Shown here one piece after another: positions 1-11,427 of a stretch of DNA of 64,000 nt. This stretch comes from Turbatrix aceti (taxonomy: Eukaryota; Nematoda; Chromadorea; Rhabditida; Panagrolaimidae): positions 2,318,718 through 2,382,717 of the forward strand of contig OZ017768.1 of NCBI GenBank assembly GCA_963969345.1. Reading direction: 5' to 3'. The notes below the pieces were generated by a model. That model had not been told where the DNA came from. It searched no databases and was given only the letters and a program-made list of their open reading frames with translations. How positions within the stretch are numbered: position 1 is the stretch's first letter; every line of letters starts with the position of its first letter. The position numbers were made by a program, and so were the translations under genes.

Positions 1-888
1 TGACGGAACGTCTCCTTATCGTCCTCATCTTTGTAGTCTTTTTTCTTCTCGGAATCGTTTTCGTCGTCCGAGTCAGAGTCAGAATTTTCTTCGAGGCTAG
101 AAACAAAATATATGTATTTATTTTTATTAAAATATACATTTATTTCCAATCTTTAAGAAACTCACCATATAAATGGAAAATTTTTCCCGAACTTTGGAAA
201 AACTGTTTTTATGAGCGGCCGTAACTTCGGGATTTTGCTGGTAGGTAATCCATGGCACTCTGACTTTTGGGGACAAATTTATAATCTTAGGCTCCACATC
301 GGTAGGATTGTACGCAATCGTTGACAAGTTGTATGCAACAGAAAGTCGATTTGTTGCTGGCATGTTGGACCAGTTGCTGAAGTAAGCATTCAGAATGCCT
401 TGATCCCCATTGACAAAGGGTTCGCGGCTGAGAGCAAGATCAAGGAGGCTACGGTAAGTCTCCATGCTGGGGGCAAAGACAAATACACTGGTATCAAAGG
501 TGTCAGGCCAGCCGACATCCGGAGCAGCGGAAAAAGCAGGATGAGAGAAAAGCTCATCCGAATCATAGACCATCACGCACTTTGGATCGATGAACACGGC
601 TTTGGAGTACTGGACGAGTCGGAAGCACTGCAGCTTGGTGAATGGAGTGAACAAATCAGGGCGTTCGACCAGAAGTTGGTTGTCGGGGTCGCTGTGATCG
701 AGGACGTCGACGAGGGTTGTGTCGGCAAAAATGAATTTTATTTCCGCGACAAGTCTATCGCTTACACTGGGCGTGTAGAGGAGGTGAACCTTGTGGGATG
801 TGTCGTTTTCATGGATGTAGCTTGCCAGTTGTAAGGCGTACAGCGCGGTTTCGTTGTTCTTGGCTAACGTCACCCAGGCAGTCGACAT
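1..888 (-). CDS. glycogenin-like GT8 glycosyltransferase, partial (3' end outside window)
   Basis: The main exon runs from the ATG at 886-888 to a GTGAGT donor at about 168, about 240 residues. A further exon seems to start at 96, after a TTTCTAG acceptor, and leaves the window. The fold is recognisable as glycosyltransferase family 8, glycogenin type: an N-terminal AWVTLA strand, FTKLQCF, then SAAPDVGWPD (about 120-129), the GDQG loop (161-164) and YNLS (186-189). Glycogenins self-glucosylate with UDP-glucose to prime glycogen. The usual metal-binding DAD triad is D101-P102-K103 here, and the HFLG motif carrying the metal-binding His is replaced by INLS (203-206). It may therefore be inactive or have a different chemistry. 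The reading frame in the second exon is unresolved: splicing in phase 0 gives a stop after five codons, while another frame gives a long Asp/Glu/Ser/Lys-rich acidic tail. Confidence 0.75.
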
Positions 889-2702
889 CTCGGCGAAGAG
901 ACAGAAAACAAAATGCAGTGTTTGTGATAATTTTTTTCATTGCAAAATGCTTATGCAAATGTGAAATTATCATTTTTACGTTACAAAATTTGAATTTTGT
1001 TATGTTGATGAAAAAAATTCGTTTGTTCTATTCTGTAAAAACACTTTACACGTCATGAAATTTAAAAAAAATTCACCTACTACAAAATTTATTTTAACAA
1101 TAATCTTGCGCGTATAAATTTGATCATAGTATACCTGTCGTATTTTTGTCATACATACAAGATTGAGGGCAAAAATAAAAATGGCAACGTCACAATACGA
1201 CGGATTAAATAAATTCGCTGCAATGATAATTCATTATGTAATTTATTTTCGAACTAAAAAAAATTGAAGTTTGTTTTGTTAAAACGAAAACTGTATGGGT
1301 TTCTAATTTTCAAAAAATTTTGGCCAGGATAAAATCTTACCAAATTATAAAGCATGATGCATAATCATGTTGAGCCCAAATGTTAACTGTCAGACATGCA
1401 CTAAGCTCTCAAATATTTTGTACAAATAGCAATACAATAGTATCGAAAAACTGCATTGATTAATTTGGGTTTAAAAACGGTAAAAATATTTATTATTATG
1501 CATATATTAATAATAATCAATCCATACAAAAATATATAAATAAAATATATAATACAGCAAGTCGAATTAAAGTTCACCAGCCAATGTGAGAAAAAAAGTC
1601 GGTGTTTTGCAGCAATGCTTCTTTCGCTCTGCTTGTTGTATGTGTGATACGAGGGCGCGCCCTGTATTGTCACAATGACAAAAAGAAAATATTTTCTTTG
1701 TAATCAAAGTAAAAAAAATATTTTTTGCTGTCTCGTACAACAATGAGTAGCGAAATATTGCTGATATGTATGAGTCAGTCGCGACGGTCTTTTGAAAAAA
1801 AGTGTAACGTCAAAATCCTGATCAGTGTGTGCGTTACTCAACGCATGAGTTGTCAAATTTTTGCAATTTTGGCAAATATATTTTTTTTTTCATTTCAGTT
1901 CGTGTAAAGTTTTTTAATTTGAAATAAAAAATCCTACTGGGGTTGCTGTTCTGCTGCAAAACCATAACTGTTGATGTTTTACTTTTCCATAGTTTATTTA
2001 GTTCGATACATACAAAAAGTTCACCTATTTATGGATTTTTATGATAAAAAAATCATAAAACATGCGAACACGCTTTGCGAGAATTTTTTTGTTCATTGTG
2101 CCAAAAACAACGTTGTAGATAGCACAGAGAACATTTTTGCCGTCGTCAATGTCTTCACTTGTTGCCAGCGGCCGTTGTGCGTAACCCGTAGTTATGGACG
2201 GATGGTCCAGTTGGTCCGGGAACTTTTTTAGCTCGCAGTCAGAGACGCATTTCATGACTCACTAAAATGAACCTTTCTTGTTTGTAAAAAATCTGATCGA
2301 TAAATTTACTTTTATGCCATTTTTTTCAAAATTCGTTTTTTAAAGCGTGCATAAAAGCATGCAAATCGCCTGAAATACAATTCCCATTCCAGAAATAGCA
2401 AATGACGCGGTGAATCGTTGCGACCGACGTTTTTTTTGCATCATTCCCGATGGTTTAGTCGCCCACGAGTCAGCAGTAGCCGAAGTGTTGTCTAGCAATT
2501 AGCTTTGAGTCCAGCTTCGTCAGATAAGGCGCCACTGATTCACTGGGGACTCGTTTTCGTCTTCCTGCCTTTCATTCTCTCACTTCATTTATTCTTTTTC
2601 TTCACTTGCTTCATTACGGGACAAAACGTCGAGTAACAAACCTCCGGTCGGCACGCCATATACTTTTTTCTGTACTTTGAATACGCTAAAGTTGAAGTCA
2701 AA
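889..2702. other. intergenic, AT-rich
   Basis: No coding segment or RNA gene is supportable. The sequence is mostly A/T runs. The last 300 bases (about 2400-2700) are less AT-rich and probably hold the promoter and 5' leader of the Mpv17-family gene that starts at 2703. Confidence 0.5.
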
Positions 2703-3572
2703 ATGAGCTTATCGAAACGATTGGTTGTAAGTTTTTATTCAGATTTTAAATTTTTTTTTCTCGCCAGGCTATTTTGTCTATCTTAAAATACTTCTAAAAT
2801 ATTTCAGAAACATTTTTTTGTTGTTTTGAACTTTTTTCCTTACAAAAATTTTTTTCAGAAAATAATGCACAAAATCTACGCTCCAAAATACCTACTTGCA
2901 GCAAATACAGCTACCATTGTGGGATTCTACGCGCTGGGTGACGTCATCGTTCAAACGATTTCTTCCAACTTTAGCAAACCGCTGGAAACCGAGAGGATAA
3001 AACAAGTCTCCATCGTCGGGCTTGTCCATGGGCCCATGAGTCACTACTTTTACCAATACTTGGATCACTACGTAAAACATCGACGAAAGTCTATTCTCGT
3101 GTTAAAGAAGGTCATTGCCGATTTCGCAGCGTCCCCTGTGTTTGCTTCAACTTACATTGCAGGCATGTGAAAAAGAAAAAAAAGTTGCAGGTTTCAGGAT
3201 TTGAACCAGGGTCTTCAATGTTTGTGGAAAAATTTTTTTACTGTTGTGCCACGAAAACAATTCGATTAAAACTTTTTGAATTCCAAGGGTCCGGGTTCGA
3301 ATCCTGCTGGTGGTTTTTCTTTTTTTCGTACTTTAATAATTATTTTTCTAGGATGCGCCATCTTGGAAGGCGCCTCTGCAAAAGCCGCGATCCAGGAATA
3401 CATCGACAAGTTCTTTAGCGTCCTCAAAATGGACATTTGTATCTGGCCGCCCAGTCAGTTTATCAACTTTTACTTCTTGCCTCCGAATCTTCGCGTCTTT
3501 TACGTCTCGTGCATTGTGCTTGTTTACGGGATTGGTCTTACGTATATCAAGCACCAGATTAAAGTCGAATAA
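2703..3572 (+). CDS. Mpv17/PMP22-family membrane protein (three exons)
   Basis: Exons are 2703-2726, 2859-3162 and 3352-3572 and encode 182 residues, close to the family's usual 180-200. The C-terminal signature is clear: EGASAKAAIQE followed by WPPSQFINFYFLPPNLRVFYV, the hallmark of Mpv17/PMP22/Sym1 proteins, with hydrophobic segments near ALGDVIVQ, in the middle and at the C-terminus. Family members sit in the inner mitochondrial or peroxisomal membrane and affect membrane permeability or mitochondrial DNA maintenance; the exact subtype is not decided here. The first intron has GTAAGT and TTTTTTCAG ends. The second keeps frame only with a GC donor (CAG followed by GCATGT) paired with TTTCTAG at 3351. 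The alternative GT four bases downstream shifts the frame. An earlier acceptor at 2807 is also in frame and would add 17 residues. The second intron carries tRNA-like sequence. Confidence 0.85.
3182..3320. repeat. tRNA-like segments in the Mpv17-gene intron
   Basis: On the minus strand, about 3252 to 3184 reads as a tRNA-like unit with an A-box-like GTGGCACAACAG and a B box GGTTCAAATCC. On the plus strand, 3293-3313 carries a second B box, GGGTTCGAATCCTGC. Similar units occur in both introns of the LIM gene. They look like tRNA-derived repeats (SINE-like, or degenerate tRNA genes) in divergent orientation. I could not fold a full cloverleaf. Confidence 0.5.
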
Positions 3573-3579
3573 ATTTCTT

Positions 3580-3878
3580 ACAATTTTTTGTGGCTTTTGT
3601 TGACGTTAATTCTCATCGCAGACGTCATATCACCTGACATCTGGGGTTCAAAGTCGCGATCGAATATCCAACCATCCAGATGTTTTCAAAAAAACATCCG
3701 GCGCATACCTTGCATACATCTGCAAACCACGCGGTCCCAGAAAGCATGTAGCGTTCGTTTTTGTATTTATCACACTTTGTCAAAAACGCCCCCCACAACA
3801 GCGACCCGACCCCTGCTGCGATCATGAATGGGAGCAGACAAGAATAAAAGGTGGACGGATCATTGAAGTCCCAGAACA
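3580..3878 (-). CDS. possible small membrane protein, partial exon(s)
   Basis: About 60 codons with codon choice typical of coding sequence read DPSTFYSCLLPFMIAAG, then GVGSLLWGAF with one hydrophobic helix, then a Lys-rich loop. A possible GTATGC donor follows VCK, and an acceptor ending CCCCAG near 3650 could lead to a short last exon ending near 3580, tail-to-tail with the Mpv17-family gene. The open frame has no ATG; it begins at GTG just after an in-frame stop, so an upstream exon would be needed. No family recognised. Confidence 0.3.
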
Positions 3879-3879
3879 C

Positions 3880-6800
3880 TCAAAGCCCATCCCGTCCAGC
3901 GCGCTCTCCCGGGGAGGTGCGAAGCCTCCCTAATACGGGTAGAGTTGGGTTGTTAGTCACCAAAGCATGCGCAAAAACTCTGCGCGATTATTTATTTGTA
4001 CGGATCAACTGCGTTGATGTTCGACGACAGCTTTGGCTTTGGTGAAAGGTCGGAAATTGCGCGGTTTACTTGTTGTGACAGCGAAAAAAATAAAGAATAG
4101 ATTTAAACTGCTATTAGTATTTGTGAACACTGTTTTGACCATTGTTTTGGGCTTAATTAGGGGGTTGTGTGCTGCTTCTGTTTGGTCTGATTTTTTTGTA
4201 AAACGTTATTTTTCATTTTGTTTATGGGTTTTCAGAATTTTTTTCATTTTCTTTCTTTTTTTTGCGCTGTTTTCACTATTTTTTTCAGAAAATTGTGAAA
4301 AAAAAATTGGTTTAAAAAATGAAAATATTCTGACTAGCGCAAATAAATAAAACAAAAAATGCGAAAACAAAAAAAATTCCCGTATCGACACCATTTTTGC
4401 GTGCATCACTGTTCTTTCTTGCGTGCTTCTTCTTTTTCCTTTTTTTGTAGACACAAACAAAATCGTCCAGAAATAAAAAAAAAATTACATGCAGTAATTT
4501 TTTAATTTTTTTTTCTCCTGATGTTAATAAAAATTGTGTTTTTCTCTCAATTATTTTTTCTGAATTATTTATTTTCTACTTTTACGTCTTTTTTTTAATT
4601 CCCTAATTAAAATCACACTTTTTTTCACATGATCTGCAAAAAAACTTGCAGATGCTCATTGAAACACGTCTATTCGTCAAAAATCATCAAAAAAAGTGAT
4701 GGATATTACGCCTCAGAAAAAAAAGTGAGCAAAAAAAACCCAGCATAATCTAAGTTTAATCCACCTCGCATGAGGAACAAGCGCCGCGCACTACCAAAAA
4801 ACCGGATTTGGGACAATTTTGCGCAGACAAGCTATCCGGCGTACGTAGAAGGAAAAAAAGTGGGATACAATACCATCACTCACGGATGATGAACCGTATA
4901 ACTGGCGATGTTCGCTCACGTTTGGGGTACTACTAGATATTGCATATGGGGTACAAGCGTGTACCCACTGGCCCGTGGCTGTATATTTGCACGCTGCTTT
5001 TCTGGTCCGTGACCGGTTATCCGATAGAAATTGGAAATTGTTTCTGTATATCAAAAAGAGTTGAATTTAGGAGAGTGCTTTTGATTACTGTTCGGTCGAT
5101 GTTGAGTGCTTTTTACCATAAATTCACAAAAAAGTTTTTTGCCGGTAATATTTTTTTTAATATTTATATTTTTTACAAAACGCAAACAAATAAATAAAAA
5201 CAAATCAAAAACAACGATTTTTTGTCAATTAAAAAATTTCAAATTCATTTCTTTTGTTTCAAAAAAACCAAACGTAGACAATTTCATTCAAAAAAATGCA
5301 CAAAGACTTCTGTCGTATACCTATGTACAAAAGACACCTCACAACTCATATATAGTACGTCTGTAGACGTAAATGTTCCTGTCCCTTCGACGTACCACTC
5401 CTCATTTTCTTGTTCTTTCTGGTTCCATTTACGCATCCGTTTTTCACGCTTTGTCTCCGGTTGCTATGGGTTTTCATCCTTTTTAGAATAATAGCTGTTT
5501 TACCGACATGTTTTGACTGGCTTGAACAATGTTTGAGGGTAATTATCATCACGATGATGATGTTGTTGTTGTTGATGTTGATGGTGCTGCGATTACGCGC
5601 ATTTTGTTGTAAACAAAAATCTGTCTCTTTTTTTCAACTTTTTGAATCAAGAAATACGGTAGCGTAATTTTTTTAGAATCACTATTTTCTAATTTTTATT
5701 TATTTTTGTCTTTGTTTTACAATTGTGACCGTCCAAAAACCACCCAAAAAATATCCTGCGTGGTTCAGTGTGACGCATCCTCAAACCAGGCGGTTATTGA
5801 ACCAATTAGCACGTTGAGTGCTCTGACTCTTTGCGCAATAGTTTTAAAAAAGCCATTTGACTTCGTAAATATTTATGACTCAATGTATAGACACTGCCAA
5901 CATTTTGACATTAAATGGGCCGGAAAAACGCGGCAGGGATAGCCTTTGGGCCTGTATTTTTTCGTAAAAAAATATTTTATTAAAATATTTGGAATTTGCA
6001 GATATTTTTTTTATAAATACAGTATCAAACTTTTAAAAATATTAAACGGGCACTGCAAGTTACGATTTTTTTACCAATCGACCGATGACTATTTGAGTAC
6101 ACATTTTACAATTTTGTTAAGTTTACTTTTCTTCTTTCTTCTTCCTTCTCCATTTTTTTCCTCACTGAACTATTTTTTAAATCGACAATGGGTGTCGTTG
6201 ATTCATAATTGTGTGTTTTGAAGATGACCATGATCGTCTTTTGTAAGGTTTAAGGTGTGAAGAGGGTGTCCATAGAGTTTATTTACCTTTTTTATGAAGT
6301 ATGCAATGTTCGCAAAAAAACTTCTCATGAGAGGTGAAGGCCAAAGAATCTGACATTTTTGTAAATTTATATTTTTATTCAAAAAATTATGTCTCAAACT
6401 AGGCATTATTGAAGTTGCGCAGATAAAAAATATATGCAATTGTATTTGTTTATTAGATACAAGACGAACAGGATCAAATATTTAGTAACCGAGCGATACA
6501 ACAAGAGGATCGTATCTTACACCCTTTTGTTGAAAGATGTTTGTTTGCTTCAAACTTCCGTTCCACTTTTGTTGATTGATACAATACAGTGAATAGCTTG
6601 TCGCGGTTTACACCAAACACGGATATGCATATGAGATGTTGCGATGCGCCTTTACCACCGCCTTTGCTGTACAAAACTGTGGCTTTTAACTGCCTACGAA
6701 TTTATGCTATCGCTGATGGCCAGTGGCCACCCTGCGGGTCATTGTTTGAACTGTTTGCTCTGGCAAGATTGATTCATGGAAACAATTTCAGTTGAAGACC

Positions 6801-6991
6801 TGCTGCTTGCTTATCAAACAGCAGGGGTAGTTGAAATGTCTTTTTTGACGGTGATCTGGGTGTTGGTGGCTGGCGTTAGTGTTCGTTTATTTGTTTTATC
6901 AGTGTTCGCTTTGGCGTTGTATACCTACAACTTGCACTTGCACATATGGAATACGCATTCATTTTTAAGGTAAAACGATCGAGGTTTCAAT
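3880..6991. other. intergenic, AT-rich, no supported gene
   Basis: Long A and T homopolymers and short chance reading frames. A CAN/GAT trinucleotide-like patch lies near 5550-5580. I see no conserved protein, RNA gene or terminal-repeat element. Confidence 0.4.
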
Positions 6992-7141
6992 CAGGGATGG
7001 GTGAACGTTCATGCTCGTTCGTGTTTGTTCATGAACAAATCCAAAATTTGCTGTTCATGTTCGTTCATGAACAAAAATTAAATGAACGGCTATGTTCATG
7101 TTTGTTCATGAACAAAAAAAACAAGTGTTCACCCATCCCTG
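6992..7141. mobile_element. hAT-type MITE, 150 bp
   Basis: The ends are inverted copies starting CAGGGATGGGTGAAC. An exact 8-bp duplication GTTTCAAT flanks the element at 6984-6991 and 7142-7149. An 8-bp target duplication with CAG-type ends is the signature of the hAT superfamily. The interior is three or four copies of a small palindrome, GTTCATGAACA, so the whole element can fold. It has no coding capacity and would depend on a transposase elsewhere. Confidence 0.85.
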
Positions 7142-7751
7142 GTTTCAATCCTCGATTTCCAATCTTATAAAAATTTTTTTTCGAGCAATACTTCCAACCA
7201 ATTTTGTCCAAAAAACGTTATGTGACTGCTTTTTTTGTTTATAAACTACAATTATTACAACATTCAGTTCTCAAATTAAAGAAAACAGAAACAAATTATT
7301 TTTGCAAGAAAAAATATAATTTTCAACATACATAAATAAATATGTGTTTTTCTATTGAAATTTCTCTTTCGAATATTTTTTTGCAAAAAAAATCAAAAAA
7401 TCAGGTTCCAAGTTCAAATTTGACAAACTTTTCCACTTTTCACCTCCTTCATGAATTACCGATCATAATCGGATTTCCCTCACTCAAAGTTTGCAACATT
7501 TTTTGTTTGTTTGTTATGTTTTGAAGTCGTTTTGTGTTGTTCGCACCTTTTCTCTCTCGGAGGTGAGTTGGTTGAGGTCCAACTTGTTGCGTCACAAAAC
7601 CTCCAAATACCATCAATAGGATTTGGAGATTGTGAATTTCAATTCCTTTTTTCCATGTTTGCTTTTTTTTGCGCGCACTAGGTCATCAGAATTATAACCC
7701 TTTCCCCCGCAAAAATACGAATTTGTTTTCAGGATCCCGGATTTTTCCAAG
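7142..7751. other. intergenic / 5' region of the receptor gene
   Basis: AT-rich sequence without a supported gene. The final 200 bases are presumably the promoter and leader of the receptor starting at 7752. Confidence 0.35.
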
Positions 7752-9992
7752 ATGAATGATTCAGCGATCAGGGAAATCCTCCTGGAAGCAGATGACAACA
7801 AAACAACAACTTCTAGCTTATTTCCATTTTCACCAACTCCGTTTCTGCCGATCCGGGTGAATTATTCGCCGTCGCAGATGCTTTCCGTGCCTGCCCAGCG
7901 ACCAATGTGGCTCGCGGATCTGATTTATTTTAGAACAAACCGATCGGTGAAATACATCCAGGATGGGTTAGTTTTCATCGGAAATTCGTCGCCAAGGACC
8001 ACAATTTAAAAAAAAATAAGAAAACAAAATTCAATATTTTAATAAAAATTTTTCTTCTTTTTTCAAAGATTTTTCGTAAAAATGTATTATTTTCAGCGAA
8101 TTCCTCATTCTCGACGAATCCATCGACTGGTCGGATTTATTACTCCGTCTCGGACAAAACGCTCCTTTCGTCGCCATCTACGCTCTTTCAATCATTTTGA
8201 ATTTTTTTCTACTTTTTCTGTCACTTTCCAAAGGCAGAAATTGTTACCGAAGGAAGTGAGTTTTTTTCTTATTTAAAGTCACGCATCTTACATTAGCTAT
8301 CTTTTTTCAAGGACATTTAGTTCGATGTCTTCTACCTAAATAACTGATACCGCTCTGTGATCAGATTTGTACCTTTTACATTTTTGTTCCTGCTTTGACA
8401 TGAGAACCTGCCGTTTTTTGACCTTTGACTTGCGTACTTTTTTCCAATGATAAGGTGCTTAATGGACGGATTGATAAATTTAATCCTTTTTGTGCTGCAG
8501 CAGCAAAAAAAATACGGATTACGCCTTCAAGATTCGAGCCAATTTTTTAGGACAGTTTTTTTTTGGATATAAAAAGTTTGATGTTTAATCCGTTATGATC
8601 AAAAAATTCAACTGTTGTAACTTTTTTTAGAATCCATTGCCTTCTCGCCAACCTGGCAGTATGCAACATTTTTTTGTCAACGGGTTTTTTGATTTACACA
8701 TTTTTGATCGATGTTTATTACGATGTGGACTCGTTCAACACGCTTCTCAACTTGAATATGGAATCCGGTAAAACTAATCAGATTTGGTCCTATGCTAAGG
8801 TTTGTTGATTTTTTTCTTTTTTTCAAAATTTTAAATTTAATTTTTTTAAATAAAAAAGAAATTGTATAAAAATACAAAAAAGTACTTTTTAAATTTTAAT
8901 TTCAAAAATATGAATTCAAAATCAATTTTAGCAAGTAGTCCACACCGAGCTGATAGACAACATCTCCCTGGCTCAGGCATTCATCATCCTCATGGTATCC
9001 ATCGACCGCTACATGGCTCTCTTTGACACCTATTCGCCCAACGTCAGCCGCTGCATCTTCGTCTGGTTCTTCTGCCTTGTGCCTTACTTTCTTGCACTCG
9101 GAGTTTTCGATCTCACGATTCTGGGACGTTTTATTGGCCCAAATCTGGCGGCTGTCATTCGTCTATCGGCATTTATGGTCCCCACACCACTGAGTCTCGT
9201 CTTCGCTACCTGCGCTGTCATTCGACTTGTTCAGAAGCCTCCCAAAAATCGCCTGAGGAGGGACGATCTGTCCTGCTCGGTGACACTCCTTGTCATCTTG
9301 CTGGTGAAGCTCATTGAACACTTTGGACTGTTTTTGGAACTCATTCACGCTAACTTTAATTTTGAAATCGTTGTCGGATCGAAGGAAGGCGACGCTATGC
9401 TCAAGAATATTTTGTGGCAGATTTATAAGGTTTGTTGAATTTTTGTGTCAAAATAAATAAATGCGCGCGTGCTCGTCTTACGAAAATTGTGTATCATTTT
9501 TTTGTGATTTGGACGTTTTTTTACTATCTTTTTTTTTATCAATTCGTCAGTTTTCTTGCAAAAAAACGCATCAACGAGACGACTTATAACATTGACGTCA
9601 CTAAATTCATGATAGCGTGCACGATAAATGCACGAATTTACTCTTTTTCTTGCCAAATACCTTTTTTTTCGTTTGTAGCATGGATTTTGTGTTCGCAACG
9701 GAAAATTTTGCAGTCTGATTATTGGTCAAATTTTGACAACCCGACAATTTTTTTTATAAAAAAATTTCAGATCTGCCACCACGTTTTTCTGGCGTCTCCC
9801 CTCTACATCGCGGTGCTTATCCTCTGCTTCGTCGGCTACTATCAGTCCCGGATGATTGCCATCTGTCGGAAGATCTGTTGCTGTTGTTGCTGCTGCAAGC
9901 CTCGCGTCGACCTTGACTACAATACCGAAACTATGCGTTCGATCATTGCCGAGCAAACCCGTCAGCGACATATGAAACCCGGCTATCGATGA
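7752..9992 (+). CDS. seven-transmembrane G protein-coupled receptor, class A-like (five exons)
   Basis: Exons 7752-7966, 8097-8255, 8631-8799, 8932-9429 and 9771-9992 join in frame to 420 residues. Seven hydrophobic segments can be placed: VAIYALSIILNFFLLFL, LLANLAVCNIFLSTGFLIY, the helix ending in SIDRYMAL, CIFVWFFCLVPYFLALGV, LSAFMVPTPLSLVFATCAV, TLLVILLVKLIEHFGLF and SPLYIAVLILCFVGYY. D206-R207-Y208 is the DRY motif at the end of TM3, which in this class couples to G proteins. Seven consecutive Cys (383-389) just after TM7 are likely palmitoylated, in place of a typical helix 8 cysteine. The first 70 residues form an extracellular N-terminus without an obvious signal peptide. Ligand unknown; nematode orphan receptors often look like this. 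Splice ends are canonical. Confidence 0.8.
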
Positions 9993-10354
9993 TTGATAAA
10001 TACAATACAGTGTAGCAAATTTTTGCTGAACAATGTTGTTTTTCTTTACACTCACTATATTACGTCAAATTGTTACAACGATCTCGTCAGGGTACTTACA
10101 TACTTTTTTGGTTGTCGCAGTTGATTTCACAACAAAATTTTATTGCCTGTTCAAATTTTTTAAATTTATACTTTGCGTAAATTTTGGTATGGATGTGTTG
10201 ATAAGGTGGTGTTGGCAGGACCACGCTATGATAATATCAGGGTTAAATTTATAAGTATAGCATTGAAATTTACAAAAATAGCGCCAAAAACGACAGCGCG
10301 CACAAAAACGGCGCCGATAACAGAAACGCGCGAATAAACATCAGCAATGGAATC
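9993..10354. other. 3' flank of the receptor gene and short spacer
   Basis: AT-rich at first, then GCGC-rich near 10270-10340. It ends in GAATC at 10350-10354, the target duplication of the LTR element. No gene seen. Confidence 0.4.
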
Positions 10355-10588
10355 TGTGGAGAACTTCCCTCCGTTCCACAGCGGAACGGGCCACGCGAGG
10401 GAAGCTTCACAGAGAAATCGAGAGTTAGTAGGAAGAATTTATTGTCAGTACGTACAGAAACGTAAGGGTAAGAGTAAGGAAGTAAGAGTTCTTTAAAGGA
10501 AAGGAAAACAACATATATATAGAGAAATTGCTGGAGTTATGTAGATTTCGCGTTGGTGTTGAACCGCGTTCGCGAAGAATTCGCGACA
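10355..10588 (-). repeat. LTR (left copy)
   Basis: A 234-bp terminal repeat, read on the plus strand from TGTGGAGAACTTCC to GAATTCGCGACA. It is the 3' LTR if the element is on the minus strand. It contains a TATATATA stretch near 10513 and, on the minus strand, AATAAA near 10440. Confidence 0.9.
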
Positions 10589-11188
10589 CTGCCGGCCAGC
10601 CGAGTCGGGGGGGGGGATCTGGCGTCTGGCTTCGCATCGCGACACTGGGGCCGGGCGATCGAGGACTGAAGTACGATGAGGGTTGCGGTACGGCTGGGAG
10701 AAATGAAGGGGTGCCATTGAGAATTGCTGTCTTCAATGGGCTTTCTGCGGGGTGAGATCGTCGGGGTTCGGAAGCTGCTGTCCTGCCCGAATGCTTCTCA
10801 AAAAAAACGAACGCCGTCTTCGGCCTCTGCTGGGCCTGGTAGCGCTTCGCTGTCTGCCGTTGTTGGCGAAGTTTGGCCATGGTAACTCTGTGTGCGAGTC
10901 GTCGTGGGCCTCGGGATTGCGCGTTGACTCGGTGACGGGTCTTATTCTGTTGAAAGAACCGTCCCGGAAAAAAAGAACTCACAAATTTGCGCTGATTCGT
11001 AAGTTGTTGTCGCCGTATGATGTTGTCCGCAATAAAATCCTCGAAGTAGTTGGACGTCGGAAGAATCGTCGTCGTCGGTTTTGTAGACGCAGAATTCGGC
11101 AGTGGTTGCTATCGGTGTGCAGTGGTAGTACCTGGATTCGTAGAAGAACCGGCGTTACACCAAATTCTATCACCGCCGATGCACCAAA

Positions 11189-11422
11189 TGTGGAGAACTT
11201 CCCTCCGTTCCACAGCGGAACGGGCCACGCGAGGGAAGCTTCACAGAGAAATCGAGAGTTAGTAGGAAGAATTTATTGTCAGTACGTACAGAAACGTAAG
11301 GGTAAGAGTAAGGAAGTAAGAGTTCTTTAAAGGAAAGGAAAACAACATATATATAGAGAAATTGCTGGAGTTATGTAGATTTCGCGTTGGTGTTGAACCG
11401 CGTTCGCGAAGAATTCGCGACA
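11189..11422 (-). repeat. LTR (right copy)
   Basis: Second copy of the 234-bp LTR, apparently without differences from the left copy, followed by the target duplication GAATC. Confidence 0.9.
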
Positions 11423-11427
11423 GAATC

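Larger units (their letters stand above)
10355..11422 (-). mobile_element. miniature LTR retrotransposon (TRIM-like), 1068 bp
   Basis: Two LTRs of equal length (10355-10588 and 11189-11422), apparently identical, begin TG and end CA. The host pentamer GAATC is duplicated at 10350-10354 and 11423-11427. Orientation is probably minus: on that strand the LTR has a TATATATA box followed about 70 bases later by AATAAA, and just inside the upstream LTR comes TTTGGTGCATCGGCGG, whose TGG could pair with the CCA end of a tRNA primer. The 600-bp interior holds only an Arg/Pro/Ser-rich open frame (minus, starting at 10982) and no protease, reverse transcriptase or integrase, so movement would need a helper. 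I saw no clear polypurine tract. Identical LTRs imply recent insertion. Confidence 0.85.

Noticed and set aside
6976..7158. A tRNA gene interrupted by the MITE at 6992
   Set aside because: GAGGTTTCAATCCTC resembles a B box, but no A box or cloverleaf can be built upstream.
10752..11330. 192-residue plus-strand frame
   Set aside because: Runs through the interior of the LTR element into its LTR, antisense to the inferred transcript; no known domain.
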